From contig NZ_CP052860.1 of the NCBI RefSeq assembly GCF_012935715.1, positions 1,674,001 through 1,738,000 of the forward strand: a stretch of DNA of 64,000 nucleotides. The letters run 5' to 3'. Made by a program: the position numbers and the translations under genes. The stretch is from Pseudomonas sp. ADAK13 (GTDB lineage Bacteria > Pseudomonadota > Gammaproteobacteria > Pseudomonadales > Pseudomonadaceae). Under the pieces are notes generated by a model. That model ran no database searches. It saw only the letters and a list, made by a program, of their open reading frames with translations, and was not told the origin of the DNA. Below are positions 19,725 through 27,793 of the stretch, piece by piece. Within the stretch, counting starts at the first letter, position 1. Every line of letters starts with the position of its first letter.

Positions 19725-20615
19725 TCAGTCGATCGCCTGCAAGCACTCGGCAAAACGTTCGGCGAGGAAACGCGCGGCCGGGCCAAGCGGCTCATCGCGA
19801 CGCCACACCAACTCCACCACCAGTGCCGGCGGGGTCCATTCACTGTTCAGTTCGACCATCTGGTTCTGATAGGCCGGGTACTGCACCACATGCCGTGGCA
19901 GCCAGGCCCAACCCAGCCCACGTGCCAGCCATTCGGCCAGCACGTAGAAGCTATCAGCGCGCCACACTTGCGGGCTGGCGGCCTCGCTTCCGGGATACAC
20001 GCTGGTCTGGGTCGCCATCAGCAACTGGCGAAACTGTGCCAGGCGCTGGCAATCCACGAACTTTTCCCTGGCCATGGGATGACTGATACCGCACACGGTC
20101 ACCATCTCCACGCTGCCCAGCACCCGGCGCTCCAACGCTTCGGGGATTTGGTCGTGGTAGAACAGCAGGCCCAGATCCGCCTTGCGCTCCACCAGTTTGC
20201 GCGCGACATCGCCTTGGGCGGCGCTGGACAACTGCACCTCCAGGCTGGGAAATTTTCCCGCCAGCGATTCGAGGCTGTCGAGCACCGGCTGATAGAGCAT
20301 GGCCTCATCCTGGGCCAGGCGCAGGCGGGCTTCTTCCCCCCGCATCAACGACAACGCACGGCCATTCAGGCGTTCACACTGGCGCAAGACTTCCCGCGCC
20401 TCTTCGAGCAACGCGGTGCCGGCCTCGGTCAAGCGGGGCTGGCGGCCGCTGCTGCGATCAAACAGGGACACGCCCAGGTCCGCCTCCAACATGGCAATCC
20501 CATTGCTGACTGCCGACTGTGCCCGGCGCTGGTCCCGCGCCACCGCCGAAAATGAACGCTGCTCGGCGACGCTGACAAACAGGCGCATTTGCTCAAGACT
20601 CCACTGCACGCTCAT
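19725..20615 (-). CDS. LysR-family transcriptional regulator
   Basis: 296 residues. Residues about 5-65 are a winged helix-turn-helix (LEQMRLFVSVAEQRSFSAVA ... AQSAVSNGIAMLEADLGVSLFDR), followed by the periplasmic-binding-like effector domain. It is divergent from the EmrE-like transporter gene at 20817, so it may control that gene and itself; the effector is unknown. Corresponds by position to PA4989. The 200-bp divergent region holds a REPIN, which would place any operator on either side of it. Confidence 0.85.
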   Translation of the reverse strand: MSVQWSLEQMRLFVSVAEQRSFSAVARDQRRAQSAVSNGIAMLEADLGVSLFDRSSGRQPRLTEAGTALLEEAREVLRQCERLNGRALSLMRGEEARLRLAQDEAMLYQPVLDSLESLAGKFPSLEVQLSSAAQGDVARKLVERKADLGLLFYHDQIPEALERRVLGSVEMVTVCGISHPMAREKFVDCQRLAQFRQLLMATQTSVYPGSEAASPQVWRADSFYVLAEWLARGLGWAWLPRHVVQYPAYQNQMVELNSEWTPPALVVELVWRRDEPLGPAARFLAERFAECLQAID

Positions 20616-20689
20616 GGCTCAACCCATCTTTGATTCGGATAGGTAATGACTTTACCGCATCTGGTAAGTCTCTAAAATGCCAACCTTTG

Positions 20690-20787
20690 TAGGAGCGAGC
20701 TTGCTCGCGAAGGATCCGAGAGCGCCGCGTTAAACCAGATGCGCTGCGTTATCGCTGACGACTTTCGCGAGCAAGCTCGCTCCTACG
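20690..20787. repeat. REPIN in the LysR/EmrE-like divergent region
   Basis: GTAGGAGCGAGCTTGCTCGC continuing to GAA (20690-20712) with an inverted copy at 20765-20787. Placement between two divergent promoters is less usual than between gene ends. Confidence 0.9.
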
Positions 20788-20816
20788 GTTGAACCCCTGT
20801 ACCGAGGATTTACCCC

Positions 20817-21152
20817 ATGAACGCCGCCTACTATTACCTGGCCATTGCCATTTGCTCGGAAGTGATCGCCACCGTCTCCATGAAAGCGATCAAGGGTTTC
20901 AGCACGCCGATCCCGCTGTTGCTGGTGATCGTCGGTTACGGCGTGGCCTTCTGGATGCTCACGCTGGTGGTGCGCACCGTGCCGGTGGGCGTCGCGTATG
21001 CGGTGTGGGCCGGGATGGGTATCGTGATGGTCAGCATCGCCGCGCTGTTTATCTACGGGCAGAAACTAGATATCCCGGCGATGCTGGGGATGGCCCTGAT
21101 TGTGCTCGGGGTGGTGGTGATTCAGCTGTTCTCGAAAACCGCCGGGCACTGA
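20817..21152 (+). CDS. Small multidrug resistance (EmrE-like) exporter
   Basis: 111 residues with four membrane segments, closely resembling EmrE in length and sequence (AYAVWAGMGIVMVSIAALFI, YGQKLDIPAMLGM). The proton/drug-binding Glu of EmrE (Glu14) is present as Glu15 in AIAICSEVIATVSMKAIKGF. It exchanges protons for quaternary ammonium and other lipophilic cations as an antiparallel dimer. Position matches PA4990. Divergent from a LysR regulator that may control it. Confidence 0.92.
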   Translation: MNAAYYYLAIAICSEVIATVSMKAIKGFSTPIPLLLVIVGYGVAFWMLTLVVRTVPVGVAYAVWAGMGIVMVSIAALFIYGQKLDIPAMLGMALIVLGVVVIQLFSKTAGH

Positions 21153-21221
21153 TCACCGACAAATCGCCGCGCCTCTGTGCCTGTATACTGCGCCTCTTGT
21201 CTTGAACACTGAGGTCGCTGC

Positions 21222-22397
21222 ATGCCATCCGTTATTTCCACCGACGTTCTGATTGTCGGCGCCGGGGTTGCCGGCCTCTGGCTCAATGCGCGCCTGCGTC
21301 GCCAGGGCTTTTCCACGGTGCTGGTAGAAAGCGCCACCCTCGGTGGCGGGCAGAGCGTGAAGTCCCAGGGGATCATCCACGGCGGTGCGAAATACGCGCT
21401 GCACGGCGCCCTCACCGGCGCCTCGGAAGCCATCGCCGACATGCCCCGCCGCTGGCGCGAAGCTCTGGCGGGCAACGGCGAACTGGACCTTTCGGGCGTG
21501 CGCCTGCTGTCCGAGGCCCACTATCTGTGGTCGCCGGGCACTATCGCCGGCAACCTCACCAGTTTCTTCGCCAGCAAGGCCGTGCGTGGCCGCGTCGACC
21601 AGGTAAAGGGCGACGACCTGCCACCGGCCCTGCAAGACCGCCGCTTCAAGGGCAAGGTCTATCGCCTGGCCGAGTTGGTGATCGACGTCCCAAGCCTGAT
21701 CGAACGCCTAGCGCAACTGGCCGGCGACGGCCTGCTGGCCGGTGAACAGATCGAACCGTTGATGGAAGACGGCACACTGGTCGGCCTGAAGGTCGATGGC
21801 CGCGAGATCCGCGCCCAGCGTATCGTGCTCAGCGCCGGTGGCGGCACTGCTGACTTGCTCAGTGCCCTGGGCCTGAGCCAGCCCGCCATGCAACGCCGAC
21901 CGCTGCACATGATCATCGCCAAGGGCCCCGGCCTGAAGCCGCTGTACGCCCACTGCCTGGGCGGCGGCACCAAGCCGCGCATCACCGTGACCACGCACCC
22001 CGCTGCCGATGGCAACTGGGTGTGGTACCTGGGCGGCGATATTGCCGAGGCCGAAGGTGTGGCCCGTACCCCGGAGCAACAGATCGCCACCGCCCAAAAA
22101 GAGCTGGCCCAACTGCTGCCCTGGATCGACATGAGCCAGACCCGGTGGGCCACCCTGCGCGTGGACCGCGCCGAGCCGTTACAGTCGGGGCTGACCCGCC
22201 CGGACAACGCCTTCCTCGCCGAACAGGACCGCCTGCTGGTGGGCTGGCCGACCAAGCTGGCATTGGCACCGGATTTCGCCGATCGGGTGATCCATGCACT
22301 GGAACGTGACGGCATCACGCCAGGCACCCCGGAAAAACTGCCCGAACTGCCAAAACCCAAGATCGCCCAACCCGCCTGGGAGCAACTGCTGCCATGA
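21222..22397 (+). CDS. FAD-dependent oxidoreductase (DAO family)
   Basis: 391 residues. The dinucleotide-binding motif DVLIVGAGVAGLWLNARL at the N-terminus, and QRIVLSAGGGTADLLSAL in the middle, place it in the DAO (PF01266) family. It has GGQSVKSQGIIHGGAKYALH, as in glycerol-3-phosphate or sarcosine-type oxidases, but the substrate cannot be named. It overlaps the aldo/keto reductase gene by 4 bp, so the two are co-translated and may act on one substrate. Corresponds to PA4991. Confidence 0.8.
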   Translation: MPSVISTDVLIVGAGVAGLWLNARLRRQGFSTVLVESATLGGGQSVKSQGIIHGGAKYALHGALTGASEAIADMPRRWREALAGNGELDLSGVRLLSEAHYLWSPGTIAGNLTSFFASKAVRGRVDQVKGDDLPPALQDRRFKGKVYRLAELVIDVPSLIERLAQLAGDGLLAGEQIEPLMEDGTLVGLKVDGREIRAQRIVLSAGGGTADLLSALGLSQPAMQRRPLHMIIAKGPGLKPLYAHCLGGGTKPRITVTTHPAADGNWVWYLGGDIAEAEGVARTPEQQIATAQKELAQLLPWIDMSQTRWATLRVDRAEPLQSGLTRPDNAFLAEQDRLLVGWPTKLALAPDFADRVIHALERDGITPGTPEKLPELPKPKIAQPAWEQLLP

Positions 22398-23206
22398 CCT
22401 TGCCGACCCTGCACGACCTTCACCGCCCGCTGGGCAGCACCGGCCTGCTGGTCTCGCCGCTGGGCCTGGGCACCGTCAAGCTGGGCCGCGACCAAGGGGT
22501 GAAGTACCCCAACGGTTTCCAGATTCCCGATGACGACGCCGCGCGGATGCTGCTGCGCCAGGCCCGTCAACTGGGCATCAACCTGATCGACACTGCGCCC
22601 GCCTATGGCCGCAGCGAAGAACGCCTGGGCCCGCTGTTGCGCGGCCAGCGCCAGGACTGGGTGATTGTCAGCAAGGTGGGCGAAGAGTTTGCCGAGGGTG
22701 TGTCCCATCACGATTTCAGCGCGGCCCATACCCGACTTTCTGTGGAGCGCAGCCTGAAACGACTTGAAACGGATTTTATCGACCTGGTGCTGGTGCACTC
22801 CGACGGCAACGACCTGCATATCCTCAACGATTGCGAGGTTTACCAGACCCTGGCGGACCTCAAGCGCGAGGGCAAGATTCGCGGTTTCGGCTTCTCCGGC
22901 AAAACCGTCGAGGGCGGCGTAAAGGCTCTGGAACAAGGCGATTGCGCCATGGTCACCTACAATCTGAACGAACAGGCCGAGAAAGCCGTCATTGATTATG
23001 CGGCCGCGCACGGCAAAGGCATCCTGGTGAAAAAAGCACTGGCCAGTGGCCACGTCTGCCTCGAATCCGGAGTGGATCCAATTCACGCCAGTTTCATGTT
23101 GTTGTTTGCGCAAACTGGCGTCGCCAGTGCTATTGTCGGGACCATTAATCCGCTGCACCTCGCCCACAACGTAGCGACCGCTGCCAAGGTCATTCGCCAA
23201 CTCTGA
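22394..23206 (+). CDS. Aldo/keto reductase
   Basis: 270 residues forming the (beta/alpha)8 aldo/keto reductase fold. The motifs INLIDTAPAYGRSEERLGP (catalytic Asp and Tyr), VIVSKVGEEF (Lys) and LVLVHSDGND (His) supply the AKR tetrad. NADPH-dependent carbonyl reduction is expected; the substrate is unknown. Overlaps the FAD-oxidoreductase gene by 4 bp. Confidence 0.85.
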   Translation: MTLPTLHDLHRPLGSTGLLVSPLGLGTVKLGRDQGVKYPNGFQIPDDDAARMLLRQARQLGINLIDTAPAYGRSEERLGPLLRGQRQDWVIVSKVGEEFAEGVSHHDFSAAHTRLSVERSLKRLETDFIDLVLVHSDGNDLHILNDCEVYQTLADLKREGKIRGFGFSGKTVEGGVKALEQGDCAMVTYNLNEQAEKAVIDYAAAHGKGILVKKALASGHVCLESGVDPIHASFMLLFAQTGVASAIVGTINPLHLAHNVATAAKVIRQL

Positions 23207-23247
23207 TGCCGCCGACGCGGCCGACCCCGACGCAAGAAGGAGCCGAC

Positions 23248-24213
23248 ATGGCGCGAACGCTCATTAGAAAAAACCCGAGTAACTTCAAAACGCTGCCGCT
23301 GCATGTCGAAGCCACGCCCGAAGGCTTGAGTTACCAGAGCGTCGGCATGCCGCTCAACTTCGCCCAGACCCTGCAACGGCGCAAGCCGGTGGAGGTGAAA
23401 GACACCGAGCGTTTCGTGCTGGAACTGGCCAACCTTGGTGTTTCGGTGCGCCTGACGTTGCATTGGCAGAACCGCGATTACTGGGTGCTGGTGCGCCAGC
23501 GCCGACAAGACCGCGGCGATGTGGTGCTCAAGCTGATCTCCGGTTATGTGCCTGCCCACGAACTTAACCTGCCACTGCACACCGCCATTCAGGAAATCGC
23601 CGAGGAATGCCTGCTGGAAACCCCGGAAGGCTGGCTGGGTGGGCGCTTCAACGACACGTGGCTGCCGGCCCCCTACTCATCCGCCCTGCACTACCGCGAA
23701 GCATTGCCGTTTCGGCTCTCGCCACTGTCCGGTGCCGCACGCCCAGTGCGCTGCGCCACCACGCAATTGATTGAGCGCCCACGGGCCTACGTGCACCTGC
23801 CGACGGCTTCGCTGCAACTGATCTATGACTTGCGCCTGGAAGTCCCCAAGGAGGCCAAGTCCCTGAGCCTGTTTCATGTGGACGAGCGCCTGGAAGGTGA
23901 TCAGTTGGTCGCGCGCCTGGACCGCCAGCGTCCGGACTTGTACCTGATGCCGCTGAAAGACGGCCAGCCGTGTGCGGAGCTGTACACCTTGAAAAAGGAT
24001 CAGCTGTATCCGGCGAGTACGCGAGGGTTGTATCTGGCAGAAAGCTTTGCCCAGCAGGAAGGCTGGATCGTGCGTGACGAGCGGATCCGCTGGAAGGACT
24101 GGCTGCGGCAACAGGGGCTGAGCGCGCCCGAGAAAGAGTCGAAATTGAAGCGGTTGACCGGAAGGGCCAAGCTGCTGTTGAAGAAAATCGTCCCGCGCAA
24201 GCGCACCCGGTAA
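23248..24213 (+). CDS. Conserved hypothetical protein (PA4993-like)
   Basis: 321 residues. No signal peptide or membrane segment. The protein has an aromatic-rich middle (LHWQNRDYWVLVRQRRQDRG, ISGYVPAHELNLPLHTAIQEIAEECLLETP). The EIAEECLLETPEGWLGG stretch resembles part of a Nudix helix but does not fit the full Nudix box (no REUXEE), so I make no functional call. The C-terminus is very basic. The start MARTLIRKN at 23248 has AAGGAG at the right distance; an upstream ATG at 23206 would add 14 residues and touch the aldo/keto reductase stop. Same strand as the two previous genes. Converges on hldE. Confidence 0.6.
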   Translation: MARTLIRKNPSNFKTLPLHVEATPEGLSYQSVGMPLNFAQTLQRRKPVEVKDTERFVLELANLGVSVRLTLHWQNRDYWVLVRQRRQDRGDVVLKLISGYVPAHELNLPLHTAIQEIAEECLLETPEGWLGGRFNDTWLPAPYSSALHYREALPFRLSPLSGAARPVRCATTQLIERPRAYVHLPTASLQLIYDLRLEVPKEAKSLSLFHVDERLEGDQLVARLDRQRPDLYLMPLKDGQPCAELYTLKKDQLYPASTRGLYLAESFAQQEGWIVRDERIRWKDWLRQQGLSAPEKESKLKRLTGRAKLLLKKIVPRKRTR

Positions 24214-24216
24214 CCT

Positions 24217-24244
24217 GCGGCAAGGGAGCAAGCTCCCCTGCCGC
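24217..24244. terminator. Hairpin between convergent genes (REP-like half)
   Basis: GCGGCA-A-GGGAGC-AA-GCTCCC-C-TGCCGC folds into one stem with a single mismatch. It lacks a T run, so termination is only likely. Confidence 0.5.
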
Positions 24245-24250
24245 GCTCGG

Positions 24251-25672
24251 TCAGTTGCTGCGGATTTTTTCCACAATCGCCGTGGTCGAGCTGTTTTCCA
24301 CCAGCCCCAACACTTTGACCTTGCCGCCATAGGCACTGACGATATCAGCGCCGACTACCTGGTCGACCGAATAATCCCCACCCTTGACCAACACGTCCGG
24401 CTTGACTTGGGCCAGCAGGTTTTCCGGGGTCGCCTCGGCAAAGCTGATCACCCAGTCCACGGCCCCCAAACCCGCCAGCACCGCCATGCGACGGTCGACA
24501 CTGTTGATCGGCCGCCCCGGCCCTTTCAACCGGCTGACCGACGCATCATCGTTGACCGCCACGATCAAACGATCGCCTTGGGCCCGCGCCTGCTCCAGGT
24601 ATGTCACGTGACCGGCGTGCAGAATGTCGAAGCAACCGTTGGTGAAGACAATGCTCTCGTTATGCGCCCGGGCATCGTCAATCGCCAGCAGCAATTGCTC
24701 GATACTCAACACGCCGCGCTCCGAGCCTTCGGAACGCTGGATGGCACGGCGCAGCTCAGGTGCGCTGATGGCCGCCGTACCCAGTTTGCCGACCACAATG
24801 CCCGCCGCGAGATTGGCCAGGGCCACTGCGTGAGGCAGCTCTTCACCCGCGGCAATCGAGGCCGCCAGGGTGGAGATCACCGTGTCACCGGCACCGGTCA
24901 CGTCGAACACTTCACGAGCCCGCGCGGGCAAGTGCATGGCCGGGTGATCAGGGCGCAGCAACGTCATGCCATGTTCACCACGGGTCACCAGCAAGGCACC
25001 CAGGTCGAGGTCGGCCATGAGCTTCGCGCCCTTGGTTACCAGCTCGTGCTCATCGACGCAGCCGCCGACGATGGTTTCAAATTCGCTGAGGTTCGGCGTG
25101 ATCAGGCTGGCACCCCGATAAATCGAGAAGTCCTTGCCCTTGGGATCAGCCAGCACCGGAATGCCCCGGGCCTTGGCGGCCTGGATCAGCATCTGGTGAT
25201 TTTTCAGGGCGCCTTTGCCGTAGTCGGACAACACCAGCACCTTGATGCCTTCGAGCAACTCGTCGACCTGGGCACTGAGGGCCAGGGCATCGGTGGCGAA
25301 GGGTTCTTCAAAGTCGATACGCAGCAGTTGCTGGTGACGGCTCATCACCCGCAGCTTGACGATGGTCGGCTGATGGGGAATGCGCTGGAACAGCGCACGC
25401 ACGCCAGCGCCACGCAGGCTGTTGGCCAGGCTGTCGGCGGCTTCGTCGTCGCCGGTCACACCCACCAGGGAGGCCGGGGCGCCGAGGGCGGCAATATTGA
25501 GGGCAACGTTGGCAGCGCCACCTGGACGGTCTTCGATTTGCTCGACCTTGACTACCGGTACCGGTGCCTCAGGGGAAATCCGTGAGGTACCGCCATGCCA
25601 GTAACGGTCGAGCATGACATCGCCGACCACCAAGACAGGGGCTTGATCGAATCGCGGCATGGACAACTTCAT
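24251..25672 (-). CDS. hldE: Bifunctional heptose kinase / adenylyltransferase HldE
   Basis: 473 residues. N-terminal ribokinase-type domain (about residues 1-315: LVVGDVMLDRYWHG, GGAANVALNIAALG, and the anion hole FDVTGAGDTVISTLAA) makes heptose 1,7-bisphosphate. The C-terminal cytidylyltransferase-type domain (IVFTNGCFDILHAGHVTYLE) makes ADP-heptose for the LPS inner core, used by WaaC and WaaF in this window. Start MKLSMPRFD at 25672, six residues after an earlier in-frame Met. Separated from msbA by a REPIN. Confidence 0.97.
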   Translation of the reverse strand: MKLSMPRFDQAPVLVVGDVMLDRYWHGGTSRISPEAPVPVVKVEQIEDRPGGAANVALNIAALGAPASLVGVTGDDEAADSLANSLRGAGVRALFQRIPHQPTIVKLRVMSRHQQLLRIDFEEPFATDALALSAQVDELLEGIKVLVLSDYGKGALKNHQMLIQAAKARGIPVLADPKGKDFSIYRGASLITPNLSEFETIVGGCVDEHELVTKGAKLMADLDLGALLVTRGEHGMTLLRPDHPAMHLPARAREVFDVTGAGDTVISTLAASIAAGEELPHAVALANLAAGIVVGKLGTAAISAPELRRAIQRSEGSERGVLSIEQLLLAIDDARAHNESIVFTNGCFDILHAGHVTYLEQARAQGDRLIVAVNDDASVSRLKGPGRPINSVDRRMAVLAGLGAVDWVISFAEATPENLLAQVKPDVLVKGGDYSVDQVVGADIVSAYGGKVKVLGLVENSSTTAIVEKIRSN

Positions 25673-25740
25673 GGAGCAACCCACATACAAAATGAACAGG
25701 GGCGCGATATTAACACAGGGTTGTCAAAGGCTTGTGCAAT

Positions 25741-25825
25741 GTAGGAGCCGGCTTGCCGGCGATGCGTTCACTGCGGTTTTTCAGTGCAACCGCGGTAAGG
25801 CCATCGCCGGCCAGCCGGCTCCTAC
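25741..25825. repeat. REPIN between msbA and hldE
   Basis: GTAGGAGCCGGCTTGCCGGC (25741) with an inverted copy ending at 25825. It lies between two genes on the same strand, so it could set relative transcript levels. Confidence 0.88.
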
Positions 25826-25828
25826 GGA

Positions 25829-27634
25829 TCAGGTGATGTCGGCCGGGATCGGTGCGTCCAGGCCCATGGCGTGCAGGCGGGCGTAATAGCCGTTTTGTGC
25901 CAGCAGTTCGCCGTGGGTACCACGCTCGACAATCCGGCCATCGTCCATCACCAGGATCAGGTCGGCTTTCTCGATAGTCGACAGGCGATGGGCGATGACC
26001 AGCGTCGTACGGCCTTGCATGACCTTGTCCAGGGCCGCCTGGATATGGCGCTCCGACTCGGTGTCCAGCGCCGAGGTCGCCTCGTCGAGGATCAGCAATG
26101 GCGCGTTCTTGAGCAAGGCCCGGGCAATAGCCAGGCGCTGGCGCTGGCCGCCGGACAGCAGCACACCGTTTTCGCCGACCTGGGTATCGAAGCCTTTGGG
26201 CAGTTGGTCGATGAAGTCCTTGGCATAGGCATCGGCCGCCGCCGCCTCGACATCGGCCCGCGGTGCGCCGGCCAGGTCACCGTAGGCGATGTTATTCGTC
26301 ACGGTGTCGCTGAACAGGGTCACGTGCTGGGTCACTTGGGCGATATGCCGGCGCAGGTTGAGCAGGCGATAGTCTTCGATCTCCACGCCATCGAGCAGAA
26401 TCTCGCCGCTCTCGTGGTGGTAGAAACGCGGGATCAGGCTGGCCAGGGTGGACTTGCCACTGCCCGAACGCCCTACCAGGGCAACCATCTGCCCGGGCTC
26501 TGCGGTGAACGTGATGTCCTTGAGCACATGGCGCTCGGTGCCTGGGTAGGTGAAGTTCAGGTTGCGCACTTCCAGGCGACCGCTGACCTTCTCGCGCTCG
26601 ATGGTGCCGCGATCGATTTCCACGTCTTCGTCCAACTGCTCGAAAATGCTTTCGGCACCGGCCACGCCTTTCTGGATGGTCGAGCTGACTTCAGACAGCT
26701 GGCGAATCGGCTTGGGCAGCAGGCCGGCCAACGTGATGTAGGCCACCATGTCGCCCGCCGACGCATCACCGCGAAGGTACAGCACCAGGAACATCAACAC
26801 CGCCATGGCGCTGTAGATCACCAGTTGCAGCGCCGGCGTGTAGATCGCGCCGGTGCGGGTCATGCGCAGTTGCTTGTTGGTGTTGCTCAGGCTGGCCTTG
26901 AGGAAGCGCTTCTGCTCATACACCTCGCCGCCGAAGCTGCGCACCACGCGGTAACCCTGGATGGTTTCCGAGGCGACGTGGGTCACGTCACCCATGGCGA
27001 CCTGGATCTTCTTGCTCTGCTTGCGAAATTTCTTGCTCGCGGTGCTGACCATCACGGCAATCAACGGCAGGATGGCGATCATCACCAGGGTCAGCCGCCA
27101 GTTCATGAACAGCAGCGAGGCGAACAGGAAGATCACCGTCATGCCTTCGCGAATCACCACCTTGATGGCATCCGTCGCAGCACCGGTGACCATGGTCACG
27201 TTGAAGGTGATGCGGGAAATCAGGTGCCCGGAGTTGTGATTGTCGAAGTAGCGGTTCGGCAGCGTCAGCAGGTTGTTGAACAGCTGCACCCGCAGGTCGT
27301 GGACCAGGCCCAGGGAAACCTTGGCCAACAGGTAGTTGCCCAGGAACGAGCCGAGGCCCTGCCACGCGGCGATCAGGATGATCAGCAACGGCACGGCCTG
27401 CAGCAATTGCAGGTCACGCAGGAAAGGCACCGTGGGGAACAACACCGCTTCGGGGTTGGACAGGCCATCGACAAAGTACTTGAGGATGTAGCCCAGCATC
27501 GGCTGGGTCGACGCGAAAATCAGAAAGCCGACAATACTCAACGCGAACAAGCCGGCATAGGGCTTAACGTAGCTGAGCAGGCGGAAGTATATTTTCAAGC
27601 TCGAAGGGCTTGCGCTCGGACTGGAGTCGGTCAT
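25829..27634 (-). CDS. msbA: Lipid A export ATP-binding/permease protein
   Basis: 601 residues. Six membrane segments (about residues 25-320) followed by one ABC ATPase domain with Walker A GRSGSGKS, signature LSGGQRQRLAIARALL, Walker B LLILDEATSALD and the switch histidine in VIAHRLSTIE. As a homodimer it flips core-lipid A across the inner membrane. It lies downstream of no other gene on its strand and is divergent from the ligase gene at 27794. The stop is 4 bp beyond the REPIN. Confidence 0.96.
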   Translation of the reverse strand: MTDSSPSASPSSLKIYFRLLSYVKPYAGLFALSIVGFLIFASTQPMLGYILKYFVDGLSNPEAVLFPTVPFLRDLQLLQAVPLLIILIAAWQGLGSFLGNYLLAKVSLGLVHDLRVQLFNNLLTLPNRYFDNHNSGHLISRITFNVTMVTGAATDAIKVVIREGMTVIFLFASLLFMNWRLTLVMIAILPLIAVMVSTASKKFRKQSKKIQVAMGDVTHVASETIQGYRVVRSFGGEVYEQKRFLKASLSNTNKQLRMTRTGAIYTPALQLVIYSAMAVLMFLVLYLRGDASAGDMVAYITLAGLLPKPIRQLSEVSSTIQKGVAGAESIFEQLDEDVEIDRGTIEREKVSGRLEVRNLNFTYPGTERHVLKDITFTAEPGQMVALVGRSGSGKSTLASLIPRFYHHESGEILLDGVEIEDYRLLNLRRHIAQVTQHVTLFSDTVTNNIAYGDLAGAPRADVEAAAADAYAKDFIDQLPKGFDTQVGENGVLLSGGQRQRLAIARALLKNAPLLILDEATSALDTESERHIQAALDKVMQGRTTLVIAHRLSTIEKADLILVMDDGRIVERGTHGELLAQNGYYARLHAMGLDAPIPADIT

Positions 27635-27712
27635 ATCACGCGGCGGTTTTGAAAAAGGAGGCTGACTTTAGCACAGCTTCTCTGTTGTACTTGCACGCGG
27701 CACAACCGCGGC

Positions 27713-27730
27713 CCCGTTGGATCCAACGGG
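27713..27730. promoter_or_regulatory. 18-nt perfect palindrome between msbA and the ligase gene
   Basis: CCCGTTGGATCCAACGGG lies 79 bp upstream of msbA and 64 bp upstream of the ligase start. Candidate operator or 5'-UTR hairpin; no regulator known. Confidence 0.35.
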
Positions 27731-27793
27731 CGACATTATATAGCCACTACTTTAGTATGGTCGGCTTTCTTTATTCTGGAACGGCTTTTCTGT

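Noticed and set aside
23500..23640. Nudix box in the PA4993-like protein
   Set aside because: EIAEECLLETPEGWLGG resembles a Nudix helix but lacks the REUXEE core, so a hydrolase call is not supported.
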